A stretch of DNA of 60,204 bases from Thermoplasmata archaeon (lineage in GTDB: Archaea > Thermoplasmatota > Thermoplasmata > Thermoplasmatales > Thermoplasmataceae): positions 1-60,204 of the forward strand of contig JAKADQ010000003.1 in assembly GCA_021820405.1 (NCBI GenBank), in the 5' to 3' direction. Shown here one piece after another: positions 1 through 10,697 of the stretch (positions are counted from its first letter, which is position 1; every line of letters starts with the position of its first letter). The notes beneath the pieces were generated by a model. That model made no database searches. It saw only the letters and a program-made list of their open reading frames with translations, and was not told the origin of the DNA. The translations under genes were made by a program, and so were the position numbers.

Positions 1-1021
1 CCTCAGTGTCAACAATGATGTTGTTGTTTTCAAGTTTTCTGCTGATTTCTCTAAAGTCACCGAATTTGTTGCTGTTTTCCTTCGAAAGTATGACCTGATG
101 AGACTCCGTATACCACGGACCATATTTTACAATTATGCCTGAATCCTCAAGTGACCTTGCAAGATTTACGGAATTTGAAACAACCCAGGATGCGTATGAC
201 TCACCAAACTGTATGAGATCCTGGGCTGCTATCCCTAAGGCTGCCACGTGATTTGGATGATAATTGTCAAAGGTCTTCCATACAGTATTTTCTTGAATTT
301 TGGAGTAGATATTTTCATCATTGGTTAAGATGATGCCACCCTGTGGCCCAAAGAACGTCTTATGGGTTGAACCGTAAAGGATGTCTGAGTATTGAAGGGC
401 GTCTGCCTGAAACTTTTTTCCAGCGATGAGACCCATCGGATGCGATCCATCATACAGAATCTTTGACTGCACTGAATCCGCTATTTCCCTGATCCTCTTA
501 AGATCATAGTGGCGGACGCAAAAGGATTGCCCAAGCACAATAGCATGAGGCTTCAATTCCTTTGCCTTCTTATCCATTTCGTCGTAGATTATTTCCTGTG
601 TATCACCATTGTAAGGTATAGGTTCATACTTCATAGAAAACATATCGGGGATGTACGGTTGCATATATCCCGTGTATCCACCAAATTCCTCCGGTATGGC
701 CATAATAACTCCGCCCTTGCTTACTGTTGAAAGAATTGATATTTCAGCCGCAATATGGCCTCCGGTAGGTCGAATTTCGGTAAATTTTGCATGAAACAGA
801 TTCCTGATGGATGTTTCAGCCTCCTTATATATTTCCTCAATCTTTTCTGTACCACCATAGGCATTATGGCCATCTGGCATAATATGCGAATAACGAGCAG
901 CCAAGTCTGATCCTAATGCCATTCTAACATGGGAACAGATAAAGTTTTCCGAAGCCTGCATATTCAAAACATTCCTCCTGAATCTCTCGTATCTATCCAC
1001 AATATCAACCATCGGTGCCAT
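1..1021 (-). CDS. glyA: Serine hydroxymethyltransferase (3' part cut by window edge)
   Basis: Reverse complement from ATG at 1021 reads MAPMVDIVDRYERFRRNVLNMQASENFICSHVRMALGSDLAARYS..., with YGSTHKTFFGPQGG, the PLP-lysine motif of SHMT. Not in the supplied ORF list, probably because it is open at the edge. Confidence 0.93.
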   Translation of the reverse strand, partial: MAPMVDIVDRYERFRRNVLNMQASENFICSHVRMALGSDLAARYSHIMPDGHNAYGGTEKIEEIYKEAETSIRNLFHAKFTEIRPTGGHIAAEISILSTVSKGGVIMAIPEEFGGYTGYMQPYIPDMFSMKYEPIPYNGDTQEIIYDEMDKKAKELKPHAIVLGQSFCVRHYDLKRIREIADSVQSKILYDGSHPMGLIAGKKFQADALQYSDILYGSTHKTFFGPQGGIILTNDENIYSKIQENTVWKTFDNYHPNHVAALGIAAQDLIQFGESYASWVVSNSVNLARSLEDSGIIVKYGPWYTESHQVILSKENSNKFGDFREISRKLENNNIIVDTE

Positions 1022-1141
1022 TTTTCCTCATCTGCCTTATCACATTATACGTATTATAATAATTCCATAGATTTTTGAAGTATATATGTTAGAGACATGG
1101 AAATATTTAAAAAAAATAAATTTTATGTTTATGCGATAAAA

Positions 1142-2395
1142 TCAGTAATCGATTGATGCGTTGTATGTCTCCACACCATAAAGATACCAGAATACTGAGA
1201 CGCCAAGCCCCAAATCCCACAGTATGAGATTAACTGTGAGGAAATTAACCAGACTCATTGATGATGTTACGTATGTGAATATGGGATAGGCAACCATTGG
1301 CCACAACCTGACAAGCCCTATGGAACTTGACCTGTATCTGGTGCCGAATAGCTCAGGTTCAAGAACAGATCTAGATGCCCATGCAAATTCGCTCATGAAC
1401 ATATTGGCAAATAGCAATGGAAGAAATACAAGCATATTCTGAAGATATCGAAGAAGTGTTATGATGAGTAGCATTGTGATAGTACCCATAGCGAAGGAAA
1501 AGAGGGTATAGTCTTTCCTCCTCCCTGAAACAAGCGGCGCAGCAAAGAAACCTGCAACTGAGGCCCCGATGAGTGCCACAAGAATAATCAGATTATCCTC
1601 AGAACTGCTCGGGAATTCAATAGGTGCTATCACATAAGCCATCAGACCAAACGTTAAATATTGCGAAATTCCAATAATGCCCAGAAATATGTATGACGAA
1701 ATAAATTGCGGCCTAACTTTGCGTCCTTCCCCATATTCAAATTGGCCGTCTTCCGGAGAGATATCCTGATCCACTTCTGAAGCATTTGACGATACAGATT
1801 CTTCCGTGTGAGTTGAATTCTTTTCTCTCTTTATCCATATCTTGGATTCCTCTAATCTTGATCTGGCGAGGAGCAGGGAAACAATGACTATCAAAGAGGA
1901 TGACAGAAGTATTATGCGATCGTCCAGATTATTGGTTACAATAAAGAAAAGTCCCGCCGTAAGTGCACTTCCTATATTGTTGAAATTTGTTATGATTGTT
2001 AACCAGGCCGGCCTTCGCCTAACACTTGTCTCTTCTGAAATAAGCGAAAGCGATGATGGCTCTTCGCCTCCAACGCCAAATTCGGCGAGAACCAGGCCAA
2101 TTGCCAGATACAATACAGTGTAACTTACACTGATTACTATTATTCCAATTGTATAAAGTAGCATGGTAAAAGTGAAAATGGTCTTTCTGCCGAACTTATC
2201 TGCAAGAAAACCCATAATTACATTTCCAGCAGGAACAGTAATGGGCCCGAGGAGAAGAAATATTAATTTGTCATTGTGGCTCAGGCTACCGATAATTGAA
2301 CCTGATGCAACTAATGGCCCCAAAGTGGCAATAACACCCCAGAAAGCAAATGAAAGTGAGGTTGACGCAAAAAGGGTTCTCCTGTTCAATGACAA
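1142..2395 (-). CDS. MFS transporter, probable thiamine or thiamine-precursor uptake
   Basis: About 12 hydrophobic segments and an MFS loop motif (GFLADKFGRKT). Preceded by a TPP riboswitch. TTG start with a GGAGG Shine-Dalgarno 8 nt upstream. Confidence 0.82.
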   Translation of the reverse strand: MSLNRRTLFASTSLSFAFWGVIATLGPLVASGSIIGSLSHNDKLIFLLLGPITVPAGNVIMGFLADKFGRKTIFTFTMLLYTIGIIVISVSYTVLYLAIGLVLAEFGVGGEEPSSLSLISEETSVRRRPAWLTIITNFNNIGSALTAGLFFIVTNNLDDRIILLSSSLIVIVSLLLARSRLEESKIWIKREKNSTHTEESVSSNASEVDQDISPEDGQFEYGEGRKVRPQFISSYIFLGIIGISQYLTFGLMAYVIAPIEFPSSSEDNLIILVALIGASVAGFFAAPLVSGRRKDYTLFSFAMGTITMLLIITLLRYLQNMLVFLPLLFANMFMSEFAWASRSVLEPELFGTRYRSSSIGLVRLWPMVAYPIFTYVTSSMSLVNFLTVNLILWDLGLGVSVFWYLYGVETYNASIDY

Positions 2396-2469
2396 GGCAA
2401 TAACCTCCCTAAAAATATATCACCACTGGCAGGCATTTCCAAAATTTCCAATATGCAACAACGTATCAT

Positions 2470-2553
2470 TTTATCCCTCCGCCGGCATTACCCGGATCAG
2501 GTTCAAAGGGTCGATCCAACGGATCCTCTCAGCCTTTCAGCTCCCCTGAACTG
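2470..2553 (-). promoter_or_regulatory. TPP riboswitch (THI element)
   Basis: Reverse complement reads ttcaggggagctgaaaggCTGAGAggatccgttggatcgACCCTTtGAACCTGATCcgGgTAATGCCGGCGgAGGGAtaa, matching the conserved CUGAGA, ACCCUU, GAACCUGAUC and UAAUGCCGGCG-AGGGA blocks. Confidence 0.93.
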
Positions 2554-2655
2554 GTACATCTATTGCAAATGACAAAATAAATGTTCTGTTGCAAAAATAA
2601 ATACTAACCGGTATGGAATGGAATAGATTTTAACCCTGAATAACATGTAAAGATA

Positions 2656-5016
2656 ATGCAAATAAAGATGAGGATTATCGCAGCCTCATACCGTCTTGAT
2701 GATATAAGAGTGGAGTTGTTTGGAAGGATGGAGGATGGGCGATCTGTGACAGTTCTGTGTGGTGGTTTTGATCCATACTTTGACGTGATTGACCCCACAG
2801 ATGCTGAGATTAGAGGTATACAGAATAATCCTGAATTTAAAAGAATAGAGAATAAAAAATTATGGTATGACGGCCAGGATAGGGATGTAAAAAGAATTTA
2901 CATCATGCACCCATACAAGGTTCCAGAGATAAGAAAACTATTTGTTTCAAGAATCGCGGCAGCCGACATACCTTTTCACCACAGATTCATATACGACCAT
3001 GATCTTGGTTCATGCATAGAGGTTGAGGGAAATGTCGTGGACAAGCCAAAATACTCCACCGATATTACAATTGAGACAACCTGGGACGGGATCAAAAACG
3101 TCAATGATTTCAACCCCCCGGTAAGGATATTAAGTTTTGATATTGAAAATGCTTTTCCCCCGGAAAATAATGAAGAATATGGCAGAATTCTCATAATAGG
3201 CTATTCCATTTCAAATGGAAAAAATAGCCATGTTGAAAAGGGCTGTCTGACTGGTTCAGAGGAAGAAGTACTTAGAAATTTCAACCAACTTGTATACACG
3301 GTAGACCCCGATATTATCATAGGGTACAATATCGATGGGTATGATCTTCCTGTGATCGAGTACAGGATGTCAAAATATAATCTTACACTGGATATTGGAA
3401 GAGATAGAAGCAAAGCCAGAAGGGTAAATGGGCAGTTCTGGAGGGCAAAAGGCAGAATAATCAGTGATGTCTGGTGGAACGTTAAGAAATATCTCCACCC
3501 CAAACATGAAACACTCAACTTTGTAGCGCAGGAGTTACTTGGAGAAGGCAAGGATGATGTTGACAGGCTTAGAATTGTGGAGGAATATCAGAATAGGCCA
3601 CAGGAAGTTATCGCATACTGTATCAAGGATGCGGATCTGACAAGGCAGATAATGGAAAAAATGAGAGTTGTTGAGAGAAATATGTTCATGTCCACTGTAA
3701 CGAAATTGCCATTGGAGGATACAACAAATGGAGGCACCAGCAATTACGTGGACTCCTTACTTATAAGGCTTGCAGATAGACGCGGAATAGCAGTGCCAAT
3801 GACATCATCGTCTAATTTGAAGGACAAAGCCATTGAGGGAGGACATGTTGAGTCCATAGGATCTGGAATTTACGATATGGTAATAGTCCTTGACTTCAAG
3901 AGCATGTATCCATCCATGATCATGAAATACAACGTATGCTTTTCCACTCTCAGTCCGCAGGGAACTATCGTTTCCCCAACAGGTGCAAGATTCCTGGATC
4001 CTTCTATCAAAAAAGGAATAATTCCTGAATTGCTAAGGACCCTTATGGACAGGAGGGATGAGGTCAAAAGAGCAATGAAAAACTCGTCGGGTGAACAGAA
4101 GGCTTACCTCGACGGAGTTCAGAACGCCTTAAAGATTTTGATGAATACATTTTATGGTGTGCTGGCCTCTTCCTTTTATAGATTCACAAACCCGGAGCTG
4201 GGAGCATCTGTCACTGCCTTTGCAAGAGATACCATTCTGAAACTTATCGAAGATCTGAAAAAAAATGGGTACAGAGTCATATATGGAGATACAGATAGTG
4301 TTTTCATAGAATCCAAAAAGAAAAAAGTAGAAGATGCAATAGCTTTGGGTAAATCCCTTTCAGAGGAAATTTCCAGGAAACTGCAGGTGATCATCGAATT
4401 TGAGAAAATAATGGACCCGTTCTTTTCCCATGGTGCGAAAAAGAGGTATGTCGGAACTATTGTGTATCCAGAGCAAGATAGGGGACAGATGCTTGTGCGG
4501 GGATATGAAGTGAGGCGAACAGATTCCTTTGATCTGCAAAGTGAAGCACTTCAGACCGTATTTGACTACCTTATGAAGAGAGATGTCGAGGGCGCAAGGA
4601 AATACTCAGAAGATATTGTCAGAAGATTGTTAAGTGGTGACCGGACTCTTGGTGTTGAAAACTTAGTAATATCAAGATCAGTGAAAGATGAGGATTCCTA
4701 TGCCAATGCAGATTCCCTTGCGAACGTAAGAGCTGCAAGAAAACTGCAGGAAAGGGGCGAAAGATTCATACCTGGAATGAAGGTTTCCTGGATAGTAACT
4801 GATAGTTCAAGAACCCCGCAGGAGGTGGAGCCATACATCGATGGTGAGACATTCAAATATGAGCCTGACTGGAACTATTATGCAAGGAGGGTTGAGGAGA
4901 CCGTAAACAGGGTTCTTGAAAGCCTCGGGGAGCCTTTAAATCTTGCCTCTGCAAAGAAATCGCAGAAGAGGGCCAGCAACAGCAATGGGGCCAGTACACT
5001 GGATAGTTTTTTCTGA
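2656..5016 (+). CDS. polB: DNA polymerase family B
   Basis: Exonuclease motif SFDIENAF; polymerase motifs DFKSMYPSMI, LMNTFYGVLASSFYRF and YGDTDSVF. Confidence 0.95.
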   Translation: MQIKMRIIAASYRLDDIRVELFGRMEDGRSVTVLCGGFDPYFDVIDPTDAEIRGIQNNPEFKRIENKKLWYDGQDRDVKRIYIMHPYKVPEIRKLFVSRIAAADIPFHHRFIYDHDLGSCIEVEGNVVDKPKYSTDITIETTWDGIKNVNDFNPPVRILSFDIENAFPPENNEEYGRILIIGYSISNGKNSHVEKGCLTGSEEEVLRNFNQLVYTVDPDIIIGYNIDGYDLPVIEYRMSKYNLTLDIGRDRSKARRVNGQFWRAKGRIISDVWWNVKKYLHPKHETLNFVAQELLGEGKDDVDRLRIVEEYQNRPQEVIAYCIKDADLTRQIMEKMRVVERNMFMSTVTKLPLEDTTNGGTSNYVDSLLIRLADRRGIAVPMTSSSNLKDKAIEGGHVESIGSGIYDMVIVLDFKSMYPSMIMKYNVCFSTLSPQGTIVSPTGARFLDPSIKKGIIPELLRTLMDRRDEVKRAMKNSSGEQKAYLDGVQNALKILMNTFYGVLASSFYRFTNPELGASVTAFARDTILKLIEDLKKNGYRVIYGDTDSVFIESKKKKVEDAIALGKSLSEEISRKLQVIIEFEKIMDPFFSHGAKKRYVGTIVYPEQDRGQMLVRGYEVRRTDSFDLQSEALQTVFDYLMKRDVEGARKYSEDIVRRLLSGDRTLGVENLVISRSVKDEDSYANADSLANVRAARKLQERGERFIPGMKVSWIVTDSSRTPQEVEPYIDGETFKYEPDWNYYARRVEETVNRVLESLGEPLNLASAKKSQKRASNSNGASTLDSFF

Positions 5017-5017
5017 G

Positions 5018-6181
5018 GTGATTCCTATTTATGATTTTATAATTAGTGGGGCAGGTCCAGCAGGTTCCTTTGCGGCATACAATCTTAGCCTCAGGGGATT
5101 CAAGGTGCTTCAACTTGAGGAACATTCGTCTGTGGGTAAACCTGTTGAATGTACAGGCCTGGTTTCCAGAAGAGTCATAGAAATGAGTGGAACAAAATCC
5201 ATCGTAAACCGTGTGCATGGGGCACATATAATCTTTCCAGATGAAAATAGCATACACATAAGAAAGGATGAAGAGAGTTACGTGCTGGAAAGGGATAGGT
5301 TTGATCAGGATGTGTCCGGCCTGGCAACAGGGGCTGGTACAGAACTTAAATTGAAGAGTACCGTGCTTGATATAAAGGTAGATGAAAGGAAAGTAACTGT
5401 AAAATACAGGCAAAATGGGAACATTAGAGAAGAAACTGCCATTGCCATTATTGGTGCAGACGGAGCAAATAGTATAACGAGAAAGATATTGTTTCCCGGC
5501 ATGAGAATACAGAGAATGATATCCGCATATCAGATAGATGGTGCAAAAAGGATGGACGACCAGGATTCGGTTAATGTATATCTTGGTTCGAAATTTTCCA
5601 GAGGATTCTTTGGATGGGCTGCACCTGCCGAAGATCTTTCCAGAATAGGAACGGCAGGTTTTGGATTATCCAGAGAAAAATTTATGAAAATCAATGAAGG
5701 TATGGGAGACCCTTCAAAGATAACCATAACGGGGGGGCCCATACCGATCAGTACCCTGAAGAGGACCTATGGAAACCGTGTACTTCTGGTGGGTGATGCA
5801 GGCGGTATCGTTAAGCCTCTCAGTGGAGGAGGAATTTATACAGGAATGATCTCGGGGCAGAAGGCTGCAGAGGCACTCATAAAGGGTTTTGAACATAATG
5901 ATTTTTCCCGATCCTTTTTGAAAACCTATGAAGACATGTGGAAAAGCTATATCGGGAAGGAATTGCGCAGAGATCTTAAAATTCAGAAGATGTTTGCGAA
6001 AATAAGTGACGCATCCTTTGTGGAACTTGGCAGAAGGTTGAGTAACCCGAAGATTAGACATATCATAAATAATCTTGGGGATATAGATTATCCGTCAAGG
6101 GTTGTCTTCAATGTGTTGCTCAGGAGCCCTGGAATTCTCAGGCACGTACTTTTTCCCGTGAGGGATAAATTTGGAGAATGA
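5018..6181 (+). CDS. Geranylgeranyl reductase family flavoprotein (digeranylgeranylglycerophospholipid reductase-like)
   Basis: N-terminal YDFIISGAGPAGSFAAYNLSLRG Rossmann motif; GDAGGIVKPLSGGGIYTGMISGQKAAEAL FAD motif. The GTG at 5018 fits better than the longer ORF start at 4943, which overlaps polB. Confidence 0.85.
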   Translation: MIPIYDFIISGAGPAGSFAAYNLSLRGFKVLQLEEHSSVGKPVECTGLVSRRVIEMSGTKSIVNRVHGAHIIFPDENSIHIRKDEESYVLERDRFDQDVSGLATGAGTELKLKSTVLDIKVDERKVTVKYRQNGNIREETAIAIIGADGANSITRKILFPGMRIQRMISAYQIDGAKRMDDQDSVNVYLGSKFSRGFFGWAAPAEDLSRIGTAGFGLSREKFMKINEGMGDPSKITITGGPIPISTLKRTYGNRVLLVGDAGGIVKPLSGGGIYTGMISGQKAAEALIKGFEHNDFSRSFLKTYEDMWKSYIGKELRRDLKIQKMFAKISDASFVELGRRLSNPKIRHIINNLGDIDYPSRVVFNVLLRSPGILRHVLFPVRDKFGE

Positions 6182-7061
6182 TGTAAAGTATTCTTTTCTG
6201 ATAATCATATCTACGCTTTCATGGGGTGTGACCTTCCCCCTGATTAAGGTTTCACTGGAATACATGTCACCCGTAATATTCCTGTCCATAAGATTTGGTA
6301 TTTCAGCCCTGATAATGCTGCCCTTCATCCAGAGGCCACTTAACCTTTCCGGGTTTCGCGAGGGAATGATTGCGGGATTCTTCCTGTTTATTGGATATTA
6401 TTTTCAAACAGTGGGCCTTTATTACACAAGCCCAGCCATCTCGGGGCTTATTACGGGGCTTTATGTGGTTCTTGTCCCGATCATATCCTTTTTATTCCTG
6501 CACTTGAAGGTTTCTAACTCTGACTGGCTTGCAGTGCTTATCGCAGTGGCAGGGCTTGTCATAATCACTGGGGGCCAATTGCAGAATGCATCGGTGCAGT
6601 TTGGTGACATTCTGACACTGGTATGCGCTGTTGGTTATGCACTTCAAATGATCTATGTTGCAAGGCACAATAATATAGAGATGATTAAATTCACCTTTTA
6701 TCAGATGCTGGCTGTCTTTTTATTCTCTTCCCTGATGATTCCATCATTCCCCATCTATGCAAACTTTTACGTTCCTATGGTTATTTTCAGCGTACTGTTC
6801 ACTGCCATATTTGCGGGCATCATAGCCTATTTTCTTGTTAATAAAGCACTTGTATACGTTAAACCTGAGAAGGCTGGTATAATAATGGTTTCAGAACCAG
6901 TATTTGCTGCATTATTCTCTGTGATTATAACGGGAGTGCCTCTGAGTTATTACACAATTGCAGGAGGAACCCTTATGGTTATTGCAATGTTCTGGACCGT
7001 TTACGATCAATATTTACAGAAGAGGGGATCTATGAACTATTCTTCTGGTGGTGATTTATAG
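6171..7061 (+). CDS. EamA/DMT family transporter
   Basis: About 10 TM segments; WGVTFPLIKVSLEYMSPV and ALFSVIITGVPLSYYTIAGGTLMV EamA-type repeats. Confidence 0.85.
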   Translation: MENDVKYSFLIIISTLSWGVTFPLIKVSLEYMSPVIFLSIRFGISALIMLPFIQRPLNLSGFREGMIAGFFLFIGYYFQTVGLYYTSPAISGLITGLYVVLVPIISFLFLHLKVSNSDWLAVLIAVAGLVIITGGQLQNASVQFGDILTLVCAVGYALQMIYVARHNNIEMIKFTFYQMLAVFLFSSLMIPSFPIYANFYVPMVIFSVLFTAIFAGIIAYFLVNKALVYVKPEKAGIIMVSEPVFAALFSVIITGVPLSYYTIAGGTLMVIAMFWTVYDQYLQKRGSMNYSSGGDL

Positions 7062-8883
7062 TTACTGCAATTCCCTTTTTATACTCTCTCATTTCCCTTC
7101 CTGATGCCAGTGCCCTTCCAACTGCCACAAGGTTATCCTGAGGGTCAACTACAAGAACATCATTGTATGGGATTATTTGAGGATCACATTCCTTGATGAA
7201 CTGGTAGAAGACTGACTTTCCTAAGGCGTTAAATTTTGCGCTATCCTCTGTCACCCTCACTCGGTTTTTAATTCCCTTATGCAATTCTTTGATTATTTTC
7301 GCCCCTTCCATTGTCAATGCAAGGTATCCATCATGTGCCCTCATGGTTGCTATTATTTCTCCGTTCTTTCTCACTGTCCTGATTCGTCCTGTATTTTTTG
7401 AAATATCGATCTTTATGTTTTCACTGAACAACGCTTTACCGGACCCTTGGCCAAATTGTACGTCAGCCAGAAACCTGATCTTCTCTAATGGGAACTGCCT
7501 TGCCGTAACTGCCCCCTCATCGATGTCAACATTTTTCCAAGAATAGTGCTCAGGTATTCGGTTGCATATGATTGACTGCTGCACAGGATAAGATTCCTCC
7601 AATTCAGCTGGTACCATCAAATCTCCAAAAGGAAATGAAAAATTAACCGTGCTTTTTTCATAAATCTCATGTATGAATTTTGGATCCAATCCAGCCGGAA
7701 GGCAGAACCTTTTCGGAATGGAGACATAATTTTCCCTGAACTTTCCCATATTGCTGATCCTCACGCCGTATGGAGTTTTTGCGGAAAACTCATCAAAATA
7801 AAAAAAGGGTGATTTTCTGTATAACTCTGTGTATGGAAGCACCTTTTCTGAATAGGCCAGTATTCTGCGAAATGCCTGCATGAGTGCAGGGTGGCTCCTT
7901 GCCTTGCTTTCCACGTATTGCCACAGAGTTTGTTCCCTGATTCTTTCCCTTATTTCTCCAAGTTCCATATATATAGTGAAAAGGTTATGTTCGGCAAGTG
8001 CCTGCGTTTTTTCTCCCCTTTCCAGCGATTTCAATTCTGACATTGAAAAACGATCATGAAGGGGTGACCATATGGGAATCTCTGTGAGTTCCTTTAAATC
8101 TCTTGTTCCTTCTGGAAAAAGGAGCCTGTCATCCTTTGCATACTTCACGTAGGACGCCGAATCAAACATATCCACTCCAAGTAAAACGGCCATACCCATG
8201 AACATGGGATGCCCACCTCCGAACAGATGAATTGGCTTTGAAAAATCTGAATTAAGCTTAGATGTGAGAATTATATCAACAAGCTCACTGTAGCGATATT
8301 GCTCCAAAAGTGGAACAACACCGCCGATCGGCAGATATGAGGCTGGAGATTGGGACATAATTTTTGCACTTCTGGCCCTGAGTTCAGAATATACTGAACC
8401 TTGTATTGGCCCTGCGATGTTGCTCCTCTCGCAATAAGATTCGACCTCGTCTATTCTTCTCTTTGTTTCTTCAACTGCATATGATGCTTCCTCATTGCTA
8501 TTTTCCGGGGTTGAAAATATATCGAGTATTGTTGAAATATCACTTCCTATATCCACCTGAAATTTTACGGTATCGGTATTGTGGAATTCCACATCTCCAT
8601 ACACATAGCTCTGGAAAGTTCCGGAATCAGTCATTATTGGCCCATCAAATCCAACGAGAGAGTGAAGGCCATCTTTCATTGCCTTTTCTTTTAACTCAGG
8701 TGTTCTCCTGATTATATAACTGTTTGTTATCAGACACTGCATTCCCATTCTTTTCATTATTTCTATGGGCAACGTCCGAATATTTGGGTTGATTACAGGC
8801 ATAATATTGGGCGTTTCTACCTCTCCGTGTGGAGTCCTGAAACGACCTATCCTGGCCAATCCCTCCCTGTGAAGCAATTCCAT
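7030..8883 (-). CDS. tgtA: Archaeosine tRNA-guanine transglycosylase
   Basis: TGT motifs RIGRFRTPHGEVETPNIMPV, MTDSGTFQSY, GGVVPLLE and HLFGGGHP; C-terminal PUA-like domain. Confidence 0.93.
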   Translation of the reverse strand: MELLHREGLARIGRFRTPHGEVETPNIMPVINPNIRTLPIEIMKRMGMQCLITNSYIIRRTPELKEKAMKDGLHSLVGFDGPIMTDSGTFQSYVYGDVEFHNTDTVKFQVDIGSDISTILDIFSTPENSNEEASYAVEETKRRIDEVESYCERSNIAGPIQGSVYSELRARSAKIMSQSPASYLPIGGVVPLLEQYRYSELVDIILTSKLNSDFSKPIHLFGGGHPMFMGMAVLLGVDMFDSASYVKYAKDDRLLFPEGTRDLKELTEIPIWSPLHDRFSMSELKSLERGEKTQALAEHNLFTIYMELGEIRERIREQTLWQYVESKARSHPALMQAFRRILAYSEKVLPYTELYRKSPFFYFDEFSAKTPYGVRISNMGKFRENYVSIPKRFCLPAGLDPKFIHEIYEKSTVNFSFPFGDLMVPAELEESYPVQQSIICNRIPEHYSWKNVDIDEGAVTARQFPLEKIRFLADVQFGQGSGKALFSENIKIDISKNTGRIRTVRKNGEIIATMRAHDGYLALTMEGAKIIKELHKGIKNRVRVTEDSAKFNALGKSVFYQFIKECDPQIIPYNDVLVVDPQDNLVAVGRALASGREMREYKKGIAVTINHHQKNSS

Positions 8884-8912
8884 GGTAATCTTTTCTTCTG
8901 ACAGTATATCAC

Positions 8913-10688
8913 CTAATCTGCGTAGTAGTATTCCCCTTTGTTTATCTGTTCCCTGTCCATACTGCTTCCAGGCTTATTTATTCTTGGCCTTCCAGTGTTG
9001 TGATCCCTTCTGAATGTAACGCCAGCTTCCTTCAGGAAAAGGTTCATTCCCTCCCTCATTGTCATTGGGCCGTATGCCGTCCCATCCTTTCCGGGTTCAC
9101 CTAAAAATACCATCAGGAAATCTGATATGATGTCTATGAAGTAAATGTCATGATCCACTATCATGGCAGTTTTCTTTCTGTTCTCCATGGTCCTTCTGAT
9201 CACCTTTCCGACTTCCATTCTTGTGGAGCTGTCCAGATTTGCTGAGGGTTCATCGAGAAGATAAAGGTCGGCATCTGTGGCAAGAGTTATCCCGATGGAG
9301 AGCCTTTGAAGTTCGCCCCCAGAGAGATTCTGTACCTCCTTTTCCATCAATGGATCTATATCCAGTGGCCGGAATATCTCATTCTTAACAAACATATCAC
9401 TCATATTTTCCTTAAGCGATTTGTAAAGAAGATCCTCACATGTGCCCTCATAATCTGTGGATATATATTGTGGCTTGTATGCAATTTTCACCTTTGGTTG
9501 CACATACCCACTCTCGGATTCCATTACGCCTGCAAGTATTTTTGTAAAGGATGACTTTCCAAGAGCGTTTCTTCCAAGGACGCCCGTAACTGAGCCAATT
9601 TCAAGATTTCCTTTCGGAGCTCTGAGAGTAAAATCTCCCAGTTTCTTTGTTATGTCTGACCATTCCACCAGATTGGGAGTGACAGTTCTTCGGTTTGCAC
9701 CCTTCTGTTCAAATTTAATCTTCTCCTTTCTGATTCTGACGTTTTCCTCCTTGAGATACCCCTCAAGAAACTGGTTTATTGCCTTATTGGGAGATTTCTG
9801 CTGAACAATTACACCGTATACTCCCTGAGAGCCGTATACAAGATGGATCTGGTCTGAAATCCAGTCAAGAATTGCAAGATCATGTTCAACAACAAATACA
9901 GTTTTGCCTCTGTCTGCAATTTCTCTTAAAATTCTTGCAACTCGCAGTCTTTCCGATATATCCAAATAGGATGAAACCTCATCTATGAGCAGAATATCCC
10001 CCTCCTTCAGCAGCGCAACTGCAACTGCAAGCTTCTGAAGTTCCCCGCCTGATGCGCTTTTTACATCCTTCTCGAGCGAGTTGCCCATAGCCAGGTCATC
10101 TACAACCTTGTCCATATTTCCACTTAAGTCTGATTTAGCAAGCAGATCCTTTATTGTCCCCTTTGCCACCCGTGGGATCTGATCAACGAATTGGCTCTTA
10201 AGAACCACCTTCCTTTTTCCATCATAGACGTCACGGAAGTAGTCTCCAACAATACTATTCGAATATTTTTCGATCACAGCATCTTTGCTCCCCTCAGCAG
10301 TGAACTTTCCAAAGTTCGGTATGGTTATCCCACTCAGTATGTTCATGGTTGTGGTTTTGCCCATTCCATTTGGACCAAGTATGGCAGTTATGCCCTTAGC
10401 AGGAACCGGTATTGAATAGAGCCTGAACCCATTTTCGCTGTATTGGTGTACAATTTCCTTGTTAAGTTCATCAGGGACCGTAACTATTTTAATTGCTCCA
10501 AATGGGCATCTGTTCACACAGATTCCGCAACCAATACAGAGATTTTCAGTTATAACCGGATATATGTCTTCTCCCTGATTGAATTCTATTGTAGGAGTTC
10601 CGGAACGCACAGGGGGACAATATGCCTGACACTCGTGATTGCACTTTTTAGGATGGCACTTTTCCTTATCGAGCACCGCAATATGCAT
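8913..10688 (-). CDS. ABCE1/Rli1 ribosome-recycling ATPase
   Basis: N-terminal Fe-S domain (CHPKKCNHECQAYCP, CIGCGICVNRCPFGAI) and two ABC domains (LGPNGMGKTT, SGGELQKLAV, LGRNALGKSS, LSGGELQRLSI). Confidence 0.96.
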   Translation of the reverse strand: MHIAVLDKEKCHPKKCNHECQAYCPPVRSGTPTIEFNQGEDIYPVITENLCIGCGICVNRCPFGAIKIVTVPDELNKEIVHQYSENGFRLYSIPVPAKGITAILGPNGMGKTTTMNILSGITIPNFGKFTAEGSKDAVIEKYSNSIVGDYFRDVYDGKRKVVLKSQFVDQIPRVAKGTIKDLLAKSDLSGNMDKVVDDLAMGNSLEKDVKSASGGELQKLAVAVALLKEGDILLIDEVSSYLDISERLRVARILREIADRGKTVFVVEHDLAILDWISDQIHLVYGSQGVYGVIVQQKSPNKAINQFLEGYLKEENVRIRKEKIKFEQKGANRRTVTPNLVEWSDITKKLGDFTLRAPKGNLEIGSVTGVLGRNALGKSSFTKILAGVMESESGYVQPKVKIAYKPQYISTDYEGTCEDLLYKSLKENMSDMFVKNEIFRPLDIDPLMEKEVQNLSGGELQRLSIGITLATDADLYLLDEPSANLDSSTRMEVGKVIRRTMENRKKTAMIVDHDIYFIDIISDFLMVFLGEPGKDGTAYGPMTMREGMNLFLKEAGVTFRRDHNTGRPRINKPGSSMDREQINKGEYYYAD

Positions 10689-10697
10689 AAAACCAAC

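Noticed and set aside
509-730. 73-aa plus-strand ORF
   Set aside because: Antisense to glyA, whose reverse-strand reading frame is clearly coding.
2163-2549. 128-aa plus-strand ORF
   Set aside because: Antisense to the MFS transporter and its TPP riboswitch; no coding signature.
4853-5413. 186-aa minus-strand ORF rich in Cys/His
   Set aside because: Antisense to polB and the geranylgeranyl reductase; no recognisable zinc-finger spacing.
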